64,000 bases of DNA, from assembly GCA_012934845.2 (NCBI GenBank), contig WNNJ02002200.1, positions 1 through 64,000 on the forward strand, in the 5' to 3' direction. This stretch comes from Pomphorhynchus laevis. Taxonomy: Eukaryota; Acanthocephala; Palaeacanthocephala; Echinorhynchida; Pomphorhynchidae. The position numbers and the translations under genes were made by a program. This document shows, one piece after another, positions 27,341 through 39,248 of this stretch. Each line of letters begins with the position of its first letter. Positions within the stretch are counted from its first letter, which is position 1. The notes beneath the pieces are model-generated. The model searched no databases, had not been told where the DNA came from, and was given only the letters and a program-made list of their open reading frames with translations.

Positions 27341-27795
27341 CTGTCTAAAGACAACTAAAATATCGAAATATTTTGAATTTTAGGTGCCGGGATTGGATAT
27401 TTCAATTATCAACACGAATCCAATAAACTATCACGATCCTGAATTTACCTGATGATGATAGCTCCTGCTATCATTATCAAGATTACAATAAAATGTTTCA
27501 CAAATTTCGTGTTTCCAACATTTATACAAAAATACAAGAATTGATGTGCCCCACATTCCTACTTAAAAGAAAAAGAAAATACCGGGAAACAAAACAATCA
27601 TACACTAAAAGTTTGGCCAATTCTAGTGCTGTTGCTCAGCATTTTGTTAGTTTAAATCATTCCGTTGATTTTGAAAATGCATCTATTTTATCATTTGAAA
27701 GTAACTTGTTATCTCGCATTATTCAAAGAGGGTATTTTATTAAAAAAGAGCCTAATTTAATGCTTAATAATAAATCTGATTTCAACCTTTAATTA
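27341..27795 (+). mobile_element. Penelope-like element 3' fragment (family P3) with decayed hammerhead
   Basis: A non-coding stretch with a decayed hammerhead helix (27456-27471, minus-strand sense) leads into ORF 27493-27792. Its second half, SSAVAQHFVSLNHSVDFENA followed by SILSFESNLLSRIIQRGYFI, is the C-terminal part of a GIY-YIG endonuclease as found at PLE ends (H, NH, DFENA, E). The RT is absent. Confidence 0.65.
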
Positions 27796-27959
27796 AATTA
27801 TAATTAATTATTCCAATATTACATTATTTTAATTTTTTCAATTCGTTTGTTTTTTCTAATTGTATTATTATTTTGATTTGGTTTAGATTAAATTATAATT
27901 TATTACTCTACTTTTACATTATTTTTATTATATAATTCGTATTTTTTCACTTATTTTAT

Positions 27960-28200
27960 GATTTAAATTTTATTTTGCTTTATGATTCTGTTTTTTTTGT
28001 TTGTTTTAAAATGTGTGTAAAATTTTAGTGTATGATTGTTTTGTTTCTCGGTATTTTCTCTTTCTTTTAAGTAGAAATGCGGGGGCACATCAATGCTTGG
28101 ATTTTTTGTATAAATGTTGCAAACACGAAATTTGTGAAGCATTTTATTGAAATCCTGATGATGATAGCAGGAGCTATCGAAATATAGAAATTTTATCAAA
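27960..28200 (-). mobile_element. P3 Penelope-like fragment, inverted copy
   Basis: Minus-strand match to 27440-27620 (sequence encoding KMLHKFRVCNIYTK and the following basic stretch), ending at a hammerhead motif. With the plus copy it forms an inverted pair about 350-400 bp apart. Confidence 0.65.
28141..28200 (+). ncRNA. type I hammerhead ribozyme candidate
   Basis: CTGATGA (28155-28161), T, GATAGC-AGGA-GCTATC, GAA, ATAT, A (cleavage position), with GAAATTTT downstream able to pair with GAAATC upstream through a small bulge, and AATAAA further out pairing with TTTATT. The layout is the same as at 25814-25865 (same loop size, same extra T, same ATAT), but helix II has a different paired sequence. 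Confidence 0.6.
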
Positions 28201-28600
28201 TAAAGGATAATTTCTGCTTTTTTGCTCCTGTAATAACTTTACAAATATATCAAAAGAACTTGTCTTCATCGAGTTATCCACAATGAGAAGATAAAAGGGA
28301 TTAGGAATTAAAAAAATAAGGAAGTTGAATTAAATGAGTGAAGAATTATAGTGTGATTTATTTAATATCAATACTTTTAAAAAGTAGTGTGGGCTAATGA
28401 CATAACATGTGTTAATATGTTAATGACATTCAACTAAAATGAGAAATCAAAAGCGTCAGTTTATTCTGCACATTTCGATTTTATCATTCCACTTCAATAA
28501 TCTAGATCGTTTCATTTGAATTCTTTGTGATTTTTTATTTTTCTTTTACATTCCTTTTTACTGTGTGCTGCACAGACATCCAGTATATAATATGCAATCC
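28201..28600. other. no feature recognised
   Basis: Ordinary A/T-rich sequence. Confidence 0.35.
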
Positions 28601-29620
28601 ACTCTATCTTTGATAAATTTGAAAGCGACGAAACCACATGTATGTTGCTTCTAGATGCAACTAAAGCTTTCAACATGATAAACAGAGACGACAATGAAAT
28701 TTTTTGAAGAATCTGGTTCGCATTGGGATATGCTCTTAATAATTTTGTATATAATGTGGTTTGCTAGTGGCCTAGGAGACAATATAACAGATTGGCGAGA
28801 AATTGGTTATTATATTAACGAGTCAAAATGCAAAATTATGGTTAATAGTTCATAAACGCACTTAGCTAAACAATTTATCAGCAAAACGGGCATAAAAATT
28901 TGTATTGACAGCATCGAGGTTTCAGGAGCTCCAATAGGCATTGAAGACTTTATTAGGAAATTCATTAATAAGAAAGTAGATGATTAAAATTTTAAATCGT
29001 TTGTTGTTCAGCACCAAACTTGGCACTCATTTTATCATATGAGAAGATGCATCACACTTAACTTAATTTCAGAACTTAAATTAATTCTTTTCTATTTTAA
29101 TAGAAAAGGTGTCTTCCAGAAGACTTTGATAGGATATCATTTATGCCAACACAATTCCATGGTTTAGGTCTGCCAAATTCAGCGGATTGTCCGGAACTTT
29201 AATATTCATGATCTAAGATGATGTGTGAAGAGCTAGAACTATATTTAGATTAATCAGGGTGGTCTGATTATGATAGTGCTTCAAAAATAAGTTAAGAAAA
29301 ACGTGAAATATTCATGAAACTCGAAAACTTAATCTGCGGCTAGGAAACCTTTCGCCAATGCGTTGAAATTTGCAAGTGAAAGAGGGGCTTCTTCATGGTT
29401 ACAGAAAATATCTACGGAAGGAGAAGAATATCATTTAAGTATAAATGAGTTTCAAGATGTAATATCAATGAACCAGGTATGGAAACCGGTTGACATTAAT
29501 GATGGATGTAAATGTGGAGATTAAGTGATTTACCTCATGCGTTTGGTGGATCCGGTCAAGCTGCCACGGAGTTTATCAAAAACGTTGCTATAGTGAAAGC
29601 TCAAAGACATAACATACTAT
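28601..29620 (+). mobile_element. REL-type LINE copy D, heavily decayed
   Basis: Recognisable in order: LLLDATKAFNMINRDD (RT palm), YINESKCKIMVNSS and GIKICIDSIEVSGAPIGIEDF, then ASERGASSWLQKISTEGEEYHL and a knuckle start CKCGD followed by a stop. There are multiple stops and frame changes, the YADD region is lost and the nuclease domain is missing. Confidence 0.6.
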
Positions 29621-30820
29621 GTCTTGAAGCTATCACGGCTATCAGATAGACACGTTCAATTGCAATCGGTGGTAGTGTAGCGCTATGTCTACGACATATT
29701 CGTTCAAGATGTATAGCCTGGTGGGTGTCGTTAGACTTGAGATAGCCGTGAACCATATTTCAATGTTTGATTTAATCATTTACTGAAATGTTCTAGTTTG
29801 CGATCCCATTTATCAGTAGACAATTAATAAATCGGTTTCTGTCTTATTTCGAGTCCATGTAATGTGTTCATATTCCATGATCAAATCATTTATTTCAATT
29901 TATTTTTTCGCATTGTAGATATGATTTTGAAGGGAAATCCTACTTGCAGGAAATATGTGATACTATTAAAGACGCTGATACAATTGCATGTCATTCACGC
30001 TCATAGCATTTTGGAATAGCGTAAGCAGTTTTAAATATTCAATATTATAAAAATGGTAATTTTTAATTTTCAAGAACAATGCTAATTACCTCTCAATATT
30101 TACAATTATTCGTAACCGCATCCAGTCAAAGCTGTGAGTTTATTATTTAAATATAAAAACGATAAATATAAGAATTTATATTAACATATTATTATTGATC
30201 TTTAAAAATCAATTTGATTATGCACACGGTTTAATATAAACTTTACAGCATATCAGCGACACATGCTACGCACTCTATTTATAAAATTCAACTTGAGGAG
30301 TAGTGAAAGAACAGGAATATACGTTGTAGTTATATTGTGACTTATACAACAGTAAACCGCATTGTAGATATTATTTTGTAATAATATCCTACAATAGAAA
30401 TAGTTGAATGTGAGAATATTTACAACACTACACCGATTACTGTGAGGTTCTTACTCGCATCATTACAATAATCCAAATAGAGGTTTAAGACCTGTATTTG
30501 GATGGCCTGAACTAATTATTCGCGTTGAATATTTTTTAGATCTTCTGAATTTTGCCACTTTTTTCGTTCTTTGTGAATCTATTTGTTTTGGCTCGATACC
30601 AATTCTTATAGAACCGTAGACAATATTCTTCGCTTAGATGTTCGGCAAATACGGTATTCAGTGCACACAGGCCAAGTGAGGTCTCATTGAAACCAACAAA
30701 TATCGACTGCACTCATAGGTGAAGCTTCTAGAATCGATACTGTTTCAACGTTTCCTTTTTATCAAGTCATATTCATGTTTAGGCATGTTTTAATTTATTT
30801 TTGGGTATACTGTATTTAAG
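29621..30820. other. no gene recognised
   Basis: A short inverted pair, GCTATCACGGCTATC near 29630 and GATAGCCGTGA near 29742, encloses about 100 bp. Nothing else stands out. Confidence 0.35.
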
Positions 30821-33625
30821 ATTTTAGCATAAAAAACAAGATTTATTTTAAGGTGGCAAATGCGTGCCAGCGCACGAACTCATGACCACAACAAAACAAA
30901 AATGTAAATTATGCGTCGAGAAGGTGTGAACGGAGGAGGTGTTTGAATGTGATAAAGGAGGGGGCGCGGCGGACGTCGAGAGGGAGTTGATTCCATGCGA
31001 GTGAGGCGGCGACGAGGAAGGATCGGAGACCGTAGTTGTTGGAGTAATTAGGAACGTGGAGTAAGAGGGTATGACAGGAACGAAGCGATAGCGAGGTGGG
31101 GCGAGTGTCGTCTAAGAAAGGAAGGTTGATGAACGATGGGAGCAGACAGCGATGAGACGAAAAGTTACGAGAAGACGGAGTTTGATGTGGATGTGGATGG
31201 TGGGCCAGGAGAGTTGGGCAAGATATGTGGATGTGTGGTCAAAGCAACGGAGACGCAAGAGCACTCATACGGCGGAGTAGATAAAGTGTTGTAGGGGTAG
31301 GATTATGGATTTTGGAGAATTGGCGAAAAGGCTAAGGCAGTAATCGATTTTAGGAAAAAGAAGCGATGAAAGAAGAGACATACAAGAACGCAAGTCGATA
31401 AGAGGGCGGATACGGCGAATGTCACAAAGAATTAAGTTAGACGAGCGGACCGTGTCACGGACGAAGGGTTTAATAGAAAGGTGATCATCGAAATGGAAGC
31501 CTAAGAAAGTGAGATTGTGTATTATGTGGATTATTGATGAGGCAAACGATACAGTAGGAGGAGATATGTTTGGTTTATGGGGAGGATCCACATTATTTTG
31601 GACTTGTCGGGGTTTAGAACGAGATGGAGATTGACGAGACGTTTGCAGATAGAAGAAATACAGTTCGAGGCATAAATGGCGATATCGTGTATGCGATGTG
31701 CGGGTGCATAAGCATAGATGAGGATGTCATCGGAATATGGGAGGGGAGGATGATGAATTAGAACAGACGCGAAAGGAACGGTCGGATAGATAGGAGGCAA
31801 ACCATGCTACGGAGGAGGAAGAAAAGCCATAATCATAACGAAGGTGAGAAAAGAGTATGGAGTGGTCGACAATGTCGAAGGCGGATGAGAGGTATAGGGA
31901 GATGAGAACACTATATAGAGCCTTGCCTCGAGAAATGAGTAAGTCGTTGTACACTTTTATGCATGCGATTTCTGTCGAGTGATTAGAGCTGAAAGCGGAT
32001 TGGAAAGGAGGGTACAAATTGGATGAGGAGAGATACTGTTGATCGGTATTAAGATGAGGGGTTCTAATAGCTTAGAAAGAGAAGGAAGTGGTGAAATGGG
32101 GCGATATCTAGAAGGAAATGAGGGGTCGAGCGATTGTTTCTTAAGGAGGGGATGAACAATTGCGGATTTACAGTGTGAAGGGAATACACGACTGCGGATG
32201 GACGAGTTAAACAAGGTTGTGAGAAATGGGGATATCGATGAGCATATGGATTTAAGTATGCATGAAGGCAGGGGATCGACAGGTGATGTTTTGCTAGGCA
32301 AGGACATGAGAACAGATGATACTTCAGAAGGTGATACAGGGAGAATATGAAAGGGTTCCGGAAGGATGAGGCTAGGCGGGCAGAGTGGGATAAGATGGAA
32401 ACTGAGGTGTGAGAGAGCAACGTGGATACTTTGGTCTGGAGAAATGACGAATAATCATGGGGATTGATGTTACACGGCGAAGAGGAACGAGCAAGGATTG
32501 AGTTAAAAGTATGCCATAGAGTCTTAGAGTTGAATGAAGTGATAATTTTATGCTGCCAGAAAGAGTTGCATTTGGTACGTAGTAGATTAAGATGAGATCG
32601 GCGATGAGCAAGATATGTATCACGGAAAGACGGAGTGATTGAGCGGAAATCAAGTCTGAGAGAGCGGTAGACTCGAAAAGCATGACGGAGTCGACGCTTT
32701 GAGAGTAGGCATTGAATGTCAAACTATGGGGCATGGTGAAGCGACGTTGTGGGTGAGGCTTGAAAGTCAAGAGAAGATCGAGAATAGATGTGAGTTCACA
32801 GTCGAATAGAAAGGCGAGCTCGTGAGGAGAGGAATATGTTATTGTGGGATAGGATAGAAACGATTTGAGTAAGGTAGAGCGGAGAAGAAGGAGTTCAAGA
32901 TTTCTCCAAGGGCGACGTAGGATTGTAGGTGTGTGAGGAGGGGTGTGGTTGTGAGGAGGGGTGTAGGCAGCAAAATGATCGGGGACAGCAATGATTTCGA
33001 GTGCCCCACTAAGGATATGTGGGGGGGAAGTGGATATGGGTTTGTATTATAGTTGGATAGAATGTTGATGAACTGGATGGATTCGGTGGAAGAGGGACGG
33101 TCTAGACGGATGTTGAAGTCGCCAAGAACGATGTAAGGGATGGAGGACAAAGAACAGTGAGACAGGGGGTCAGCGAGTTCGGTAAAAAAATAAGGATGTA
33201 GGAGCTGATGAACCAGGACGGTATACAATGGCGAGATCTAGAGTGATCGGGTTAGAAGAACGACAAGTGAGCAGTTCAAAAGAGCAAGGACTGAAAGGGG
33301 AAGTGGTTTTGCGAATAGACGCTGGGTGACGGGTGAATGCGACAATGCCGCCATGATAAGAGAATTTAGAAGGGGATGAGCTGAGGGAGCGAGCGGATTC
33401 GACTAATAAGCAACCGTCAGAGAGAAAACGGCGGATGGAGAGGTCGTCAGAATCGGAGTTCCAGGATTCGGTGAGCCAGAAGAGATTGATGGATTGCTTT
33501 GTGAATAGGTTGAGGATGAGATCGGATTTATTGAGAATAGATCTAGTGTTGAGGAGGCCGAGGCGGAAATAGTGTGTAGTGGTGATAGGGGCTAGTGGAG
33601 AAGACACATAGGGGAGATAAAATGG
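30821..33625 (-). mobile_element. L2-like LINE, nearly complete ORF2 region, decayed
   Basis: GC-richer block read on the minus strand. Endonuclease: LGLLNTRSILNKSDLI, FWLTESWNSDSDD, LAIVYRPGSS, YIVLGDFNIRLD. RT: LYLSSAFDIVDHSIL, YSDDILIYAYA, LNPDKSKIMW, FLGFHFDDHLSIKPF, LRDIRRIRPLID-like stretch and PKIDYCLSLFANSPKSI. About eight ORFs in shifting frames cover it, so it has many frameshifts. The 3' end has the hairpin CGTGC-GCTG-GCACG followed by CATTTGCC and AAAATAAATCTT. No ORF1 is seen; the 5' end is near the ORF2 start. Confidence 0.75.
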
Positions 33626-33889
33626 TATTTAATAGCTTATAGCGAAAAAACCCAATTTCAATTATTAACTCTATTTCAATTTACGACACTTATTTTACAA
33701 ATATATTGGCTAATATATACCAATAGATTATCAAAGTGGCAAATATTAAAGATAAATATGGATCGTTATATGATCAATAAAGCGATTTTAGAAAGTTATT
33801 AATTCCAATTTATTGTTGATCAAGCCATTTATAAAAAATTTGTATTTTTAAAGTATAAGGTGAAATAAAAATATTAAAGACAAACAAAC

Positions 33890-34145
33890 CTTGTTCTGTC
33901 ATCATCACCGTACGACTGTGATGACTTTGCGGAAAAGTATACAGAATCCTCAGAATCTGATAAGCTCGGTTTCCTAATAGCATCTTCAACGCATAAGGAA
34001 GTTGGTTTTCTAGTAAATACATGGTATTTAGTATCAATGTGGACATCCATGAGTCGCTTTGTAAGACATGTCAATGGACTTTGTTCATTCGGTTCACTGT
34101 CTTTCATATTATTTATTCTTTTATTTATCCCTTTATCCATATCTT
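33890..34145 (-). CDS. candidate internal host exon, unknown protein
   Basis: Open across its length with an acceptor (AATTTACAG|AAG) and a donor (AACAAG|GTTTGT). From the Met at 34140 it reads MDKGINKRINNMKDSEPNEQ, later SLSDSEDSVYFSAKSSQSYG and DDDRTR, a hydrophilic Ser/Asp-rich segment of balanced composition unlike the transposons around it. No family recognised, and no partner exons could be linked. Confidence 0.35.
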
Positions 34146-34725
34146 CTGTAAATTTTTACTAAGAGAGTTTTCCAATTGAAATTGCTTGATTATAAGAAAG
34201 TAAACTAGAAGGGAATAAAACCAGTGCGAATCGCAGAATAGAAGCACTATCTAAAAAGTAGGAGACGTTTATTAGCAACTCTAAAAAATCTAAAAAATAT
34301 GTTGTCAATAACATTATTTATGATCACCATTTGAACAATAATTCTCCTCGATATTACCATTAAATCCGAATTTTTATGTTATGCTAAACGAATTTTTGTG
34401 TTATGCTTTAACGCGAAATTGTTATTTGTTTCATACAAATAACAGTATCCATCGAGATGAAAACGAAATACCAAAGCCACAAAAACGCAAGCATTAGTCT
34501 GCATTACAAAATGCACAAACAATTAAAATATTTTTTGTATATGAACATATGCATTTCTTTTAGGAAATAGATCAATTAAAAATTATATCAAATCATCCAA
34601 AATATACAATATTGCATAACAAAATAATTTTAAACACAACCTGAATTACCTCTTGCAAAATATAATATTTCTTGTCACAGTATGTTTTACATAGCCTTTG
34701 AGTATTTAGGATTAACACCGTGAGT
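34146..34725. other. no feature recognised
   Basis: A/T-rich; a 17-bp direct repeat GAGTATTTAGGATTAAC at about 34699-34736 lies next to the following LINE piece. Confidence 0.4.
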
Positions 34726-35270
34726 ATTTAGGATTAACTTCTCCCAACGTACAAATGGACGTCGTTGGACTACCTGAAAATTTCGGATACAAAGATCATT
34801 TTCACCTTGTTGACGCCTGTCGTTTAGTTCTTTTTTAGCGAGATATAGTTGTTCGCGCTCTTCAACCTATAGATCCTTATATATTCGCACAGAATTACCC
34901 ATTAGTCTATAAGCTTTACTAAGGATGATATTAGCTTGATTATTTGAAGCACAGACCAATCGAAGCAGTCTATTTCTACCATTGTCATACTTTTTACCTA
35001 TTCTATGAAGGGCCAATACCTCCAAGGATTCTGCTAAATGTTCTGTGAATAGGATTCTGCGAATGGCGGAAACCACAGCGATATCATTGATCAAAAAATT
35101 TCTTAGGTATTTTGCGATGTACAAAACAATTGACCAAACTGGGCAGTTGTATCAATCACAGCAATGCCTTGCTGGACAAATTCTGATGACTCATTGGCGT
35201 CTTGATTTGTGTTGGAATAATTTTCCTCGTTGTTCTTTAATTGTGTCACATCGGTGTCACATTGTAATTT
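34726..35270 (-). mobile_element. CR1-like LINE ORF1 fragment
   Basis: Minus strand: LALHRIGKKYDNGRNRLLRL, ILSKAYRLMGNSVRIYKDL, one stop, then VEEREQLYLAKKELNDRRQQ and NDLCIRNFQVVQRRPF. The same order (V-LHRIG, RLLR, SVRI-KDL, EER, IRNFQVV) is found in ORF1 of the two long copies at 40.3-40.7 kb and 45.7-46.0 kb, so this is an ORF1 remnant of that family. Confidence 0.65.
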
Positions 35271-35745
35271 TATTTTTCGATTTTGTATTTTTTATTTTCC
35301 ATTTCCAAGTTCTTTTCGAGTTGTGTGCTTAAGCTGTGAAAAATTTTAAAATAAATAAATTTATAGACATGTAATGTCGAATTCGATATTTGACATCTAA
35401 TCTTCTATGTTCCTGCATCTCAGTTTCTAGCGAATGTTTTGCAGCTTCATTTCGTAAATTATAAAATTAACATTTATCACCGAAATGTAATTACGAAATG
35501 TAAATACGATCCAGAGGATCGTATTTCCTACTGCCTTAAACCAAAATTATCTTAGAATTTTGCACATTAATATTTCTGAATGATTCAAAGATTTCTATTT
35601 CGTAAACTCTTAATTTATTGTAATAGAATGCATTATATTCAAGGACAATGTAATTTAAAATGTAAGACAATCAGCTTAATTCACAGATCTAGCACAATGT
35701 TCGGTGTATGCTCCGAAGTCTTTATATATGAAAATATATTTTGCA
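35271..35745. other. no feature recognised
   Basis: Low-complexity and A/T-rich, no coding signal. Confidence 0.35.
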
Positions 35746-35846
35746 GATTCAGTTGCAGATTCAGTTGCAGATTCAGTTGCAGATTTAGTTGCGGATTTAG
35801 TTGTAGATTCAGTTGTAGATTTAGTTGTAGATTCAGTTTCAGATCT
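35746..35846 (+). repeat. 12-bp tandem repeat, about eight units
   Basis: Unit GATTCAGTTGCA and variants (GATTTAGTTGTA). Being a multiple of three it encodes repeating DSVA/DLVV within the ORF 35704-35949. That ORF could be a repeat-containing exon but has no other support. Confidence 0.85.
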
Positions 35847-36420
35847 ACCTTCCTGTCAGTATAGCTCGCTAGGCTTAGGGAAAAGATTAAATCTTTCTAA
35901 TTTCAGTACAACTGATTTTGAAATTCCATATGATAACATTGGAAAATGACAGCCCGTAATATTATTATTATTATAACATACAAGACAAAGATTATATATC
36001 GAAAAGATTTAATATTTTCTAACCAAAGCAGTAGATTGTGAATGGCTAAAGCGAATAGGTCGAAATCAAGGGAAAACTAAGGCCGAATTATTAATGATGA
36101 TCCTGTTTAGTCTTGCAATCAAGCAATAGATGATAGCGCAGATTATGAACATTATGATGTTTCTTGCAGTCGTGCTGGTTGCTATGCATGGATAAGAGTT
36201 ACAGTGCTGTGTAAATTGTCAGAATCCTTGCCAATTCATTTGTGGCTTCTGCGCCTTTGAATTCCTTTCTTTTACCAATAAGTCAAAAGTACATATGCAG
36301 AAATCAATTCAGACTGATAATGATTATAGCACAGATTCTAGTGTTAACTTTCGTTTAAATCAAAATTCAATATATCTCACATTTAGAACGCATTTAGTCA
36401 TCCATCGAGTCTAGTTCACC

Positions 36421-36752
36421 ATAATCATCACTACCATCATCACCATCACAACCAGCATCATCACCACAGTCACCTACACTACCACGCTTAGATAGAATTT
36501 TCGGGTTGTAAATCACTTTCATCTTGGCAAAAGAGAATATATTATATGTCGACTTCCAAAGGAGCTGAAGCTCGTAAGGAAGCATCATATCGAATAAAAA
36601 ACAGAAAAAAAACATCAAGACATAATCATCACTACCATCATCACCATCACAACCAGCATCATCACCACATCACCTACACTACCACGGTTAGATAAGATTT
36701 TCGGGTTGTAAATCACTTTCATCTTGGCAAAAGAGAATATATATAGTCGGCT
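36421..36752 (+). repeat. direct repeat, two ~130-bp units 201 bp apart
   Basis: 36421-36552 and 36622-36752 share the run ATAATCATCACTACCATCAT and the following CACCATCACAACCAGC... through CATCTTGGCAAAAGAGAATA. Each starts with a CAT/CAC-rich microsatellite-like stretch. Confidence 0.8.
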
Positions 36753-37084
36753 TCGCTTACTCAAAGTTGTTCTTGACTCTATCGAAATTTATTTTATTAC
36801 ATAACTGCCATCTACTAAAATGCTTGAATATTCTCCTTTTAACAGACTTATCTCCTGTTGATCGAAAACATTTGTTATAGCTGAACATTAATTGTATGAT
36901 CGTCGTAGGAATAGTGAAAGAACCTTAAAAATCCGAAATTTTCAGATTGTGCAGCTCAGAGTTTCCATATCAATAGCTTTCGAAACTACGCTACAGAATA
37001 TCAAACCTCTTTGTCCCGCCAAAACCAGCCCCATGCTGCTTTTACTAAAACTTGATTAAATTGTAATGTTCTGGACTCTGAAAT
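36753..37084. other. no feature recognised
   Basis: Unremarkable sequence between the direct repeat and the LINE 3' end. Confidence 0.35.
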
Positions 37085-37566
37085 CGGTATTCACACTTAT
37101 TATTACAACACAGCATACCTAGCAGAGATCAAAGTTGTGTCACCAAAAAGAAAACAAATTAATTACACCAAATTTTCTTCCGAAATTTCTTCATTGTACG
37201 GGAGCGAATCGTTGTCTCGTTCAACTGATTCCATAGATTCACGACCCTTCGATTAAACTGGACAGTTTTTGAGCATACAATCCTTTGTCAATTCAGGACT
37301 AACGAATAACTGCGCAGTCATTGACCTGATCTAACATCCATTAGTCCGTGTACAACGTGTCGTGGGTTGTCAAGAATCGTCCATGTTAGACACATGTCGC
37401 GTAAATCACGGAGAGTGCTAGCACTATTCATGCCCAGTGCAATGAGTCTTTGTTTGTATGGGAAATTTATTTTAAGGTAAACACGCTTTGTTGCCCGACG
37501 AAGCACACCTTCCAATTTTGATGATTCATGTATAGTCCTTGGATAGACGCATTGAGACGTAAATAG

Positions 37567-37725
37567 CAGATGGATCAAAATAAATGCGTTAGCAAGAATC
37601 CGAAATGATCGTGGAATAGCAGATGGATCAAAATAAATGCGTTAGCAAGAATCCGAAATGATCGTGGAATAGCAGATGGATCAAAATAAATGCGTTAGCA
37701 AGAATCCGAAATGATCGTGGATTAA
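37567..37725 (-). repeat. 53-bp tandem repeat, three near-identical units
   Basis: Units start at 37567, 37620 and 37673 and include GGATCAAAATAAATGCGTTA. It lies inside the RT C-terminal region of the CR1-like copy; one unit is the original coding sequence (ANAFILIHLLF). Confidence 0.9.
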
Positions 37726-39127
37726 GAAAATCAAATGTAAGACAAATGAAACCTACCATCCGATAATCCTTAGCGCACATATTGAGTATTACGTTTGGTG
37801 GACAAACATATGAAATCCAGACGCCGAAATCCTTCACATGATCTACATTTTCGATTTCATTTTCACAGAGATAGTATTTTGCCTGCCAAGTACTCTGTCG
37901 ACCTCGAACACTCATAAAAGAACATTTGGCAGAATTGACCGATAAACAGTTAATTCGAGCCCAATTCACAACTTTATCTATATCTGACTGTAGACACTCT
38001 GTATCTACATAAGACTTTATGCCTCTACAGATTTTCAGTTCATCTGCATATAATAGAGACTCAGAGTTCAGGAAGCCTGGTAAATCATTTATTTAAATGG
38101 AGAATAACAGTAGACCAAGCACTGTGCCCTGTTGGACACCTAAGTTTGTATATACCTTAGTTCGAATACATGTCAGCCCAAATAAATGTTATTAACGTGA
38201 ACTTGATAAGAACGTCCAAAAATAAATTTCGTCATAAAGCGAATTAGAATGGGATCAATCGTCAAGGCATGCATCTTGGAAATCAGATAGTCATGACGTA
38301 CGTGATCGAAAGTTTTGGAAAAAATCAAAGAAGATGATATCAACACAAGCTCTTTCATCAACTAAATTGGTCCATAAGTTTCACGCAACTTACAGATTTG
38401 TGACAGTAGAATCATTACTTCTAAAACCATGTTGGTTAATACAATAAATTTCTAGATTTCAAATCATCACTAATATGCTTATAGAGTAGCCTTTCAAAGA
38501 TTCGACAACAAATGCAAGTCACGCTTACGGGTCTGTAATTGTATACACAAGTTCAATTGCTTTTTTAAACAGTGGTATAACAATTGGGCGTTTCCCCATC
38601 TCGTGCACATGACCGGAATAAAGTGACGCAATAAACATCCAAAATAACAGGATACAAACTTCACCTGCAAGCATTTTTAAGTATACATGCGGCAATAAAT
38701 CAGGGCAAGCAGACCCCGATCATTTTATGTTATTAAGCTCTAATCGCACATCCATAATAGAAAACATGTTAACAACATAAGTGAGTGAGTTATATGGGAT
38801 GATAAAAGATAGTTTGTTAGTGGGATTTGATGAGATCACAAATATTCATCAAACACGTTGGCGATGTCGTAATTGTCATCGAGGACATGCATCCTGTCCG
38901 ATACAAGCCGAGCATGCCCTCGCTTTATGTTTGAGTTCGCGTATTTAAACAAGCGACTAGGGTTGCGAAAAGCCTATTGTGTCATCCTTTATTCGAAACT
39001 ACGCAGTTTATTGTGTTTTAAATTCGTAAAACGATTCCTTACTTTAATGAAAGAAACACTATTAACTTCACCATCCCTTAACCTCTTCAAGATAGGTGTT
39101 TTCTTTTACGGCTTGACGGAGTTCTCT

Positions 39128-39177
39128 ATCAAACCAAGATTTTAAAAAAAGATTTATTTTAACGTGGCAAATGCGTG
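39128..39177 (-). mobile_element. L2-like LINE 3'-end fragment
   Basis: Minus strand ACGCATTTGCCACGTTAAAA followed by TAAATCTTTTTTT, the same terminal words as the L2-like copies at 30.8, 50.95 and 62.65 kb. Only about 50 bp is present, inserted in the CR1-like element. Confidence 0.6.
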
Positions 39178-39248
39178 GAGAAATGTGTGAAGTCTCTCAC
39201 ATGTTGAGTAAGACTTAAAACGTTGATAGAATCGAGTAACTCTAATGA
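39177..39248 (-). repeat. 72-bp duplicated segment within the CR1-like element
   Basis: Matches 39593-39664 (sequence encoding LELLDSINVLSLTQHVRDFT). It directly abuts the short L2-like tail, so the duplication and the tail may have arrived in one event. Confidence 0.75.

Noticed and set aside
35704-35949. A DSVA-repeat protein
   Set aside because: The ORF is produced by a 12-bp tandem repeat and has no other coding support.
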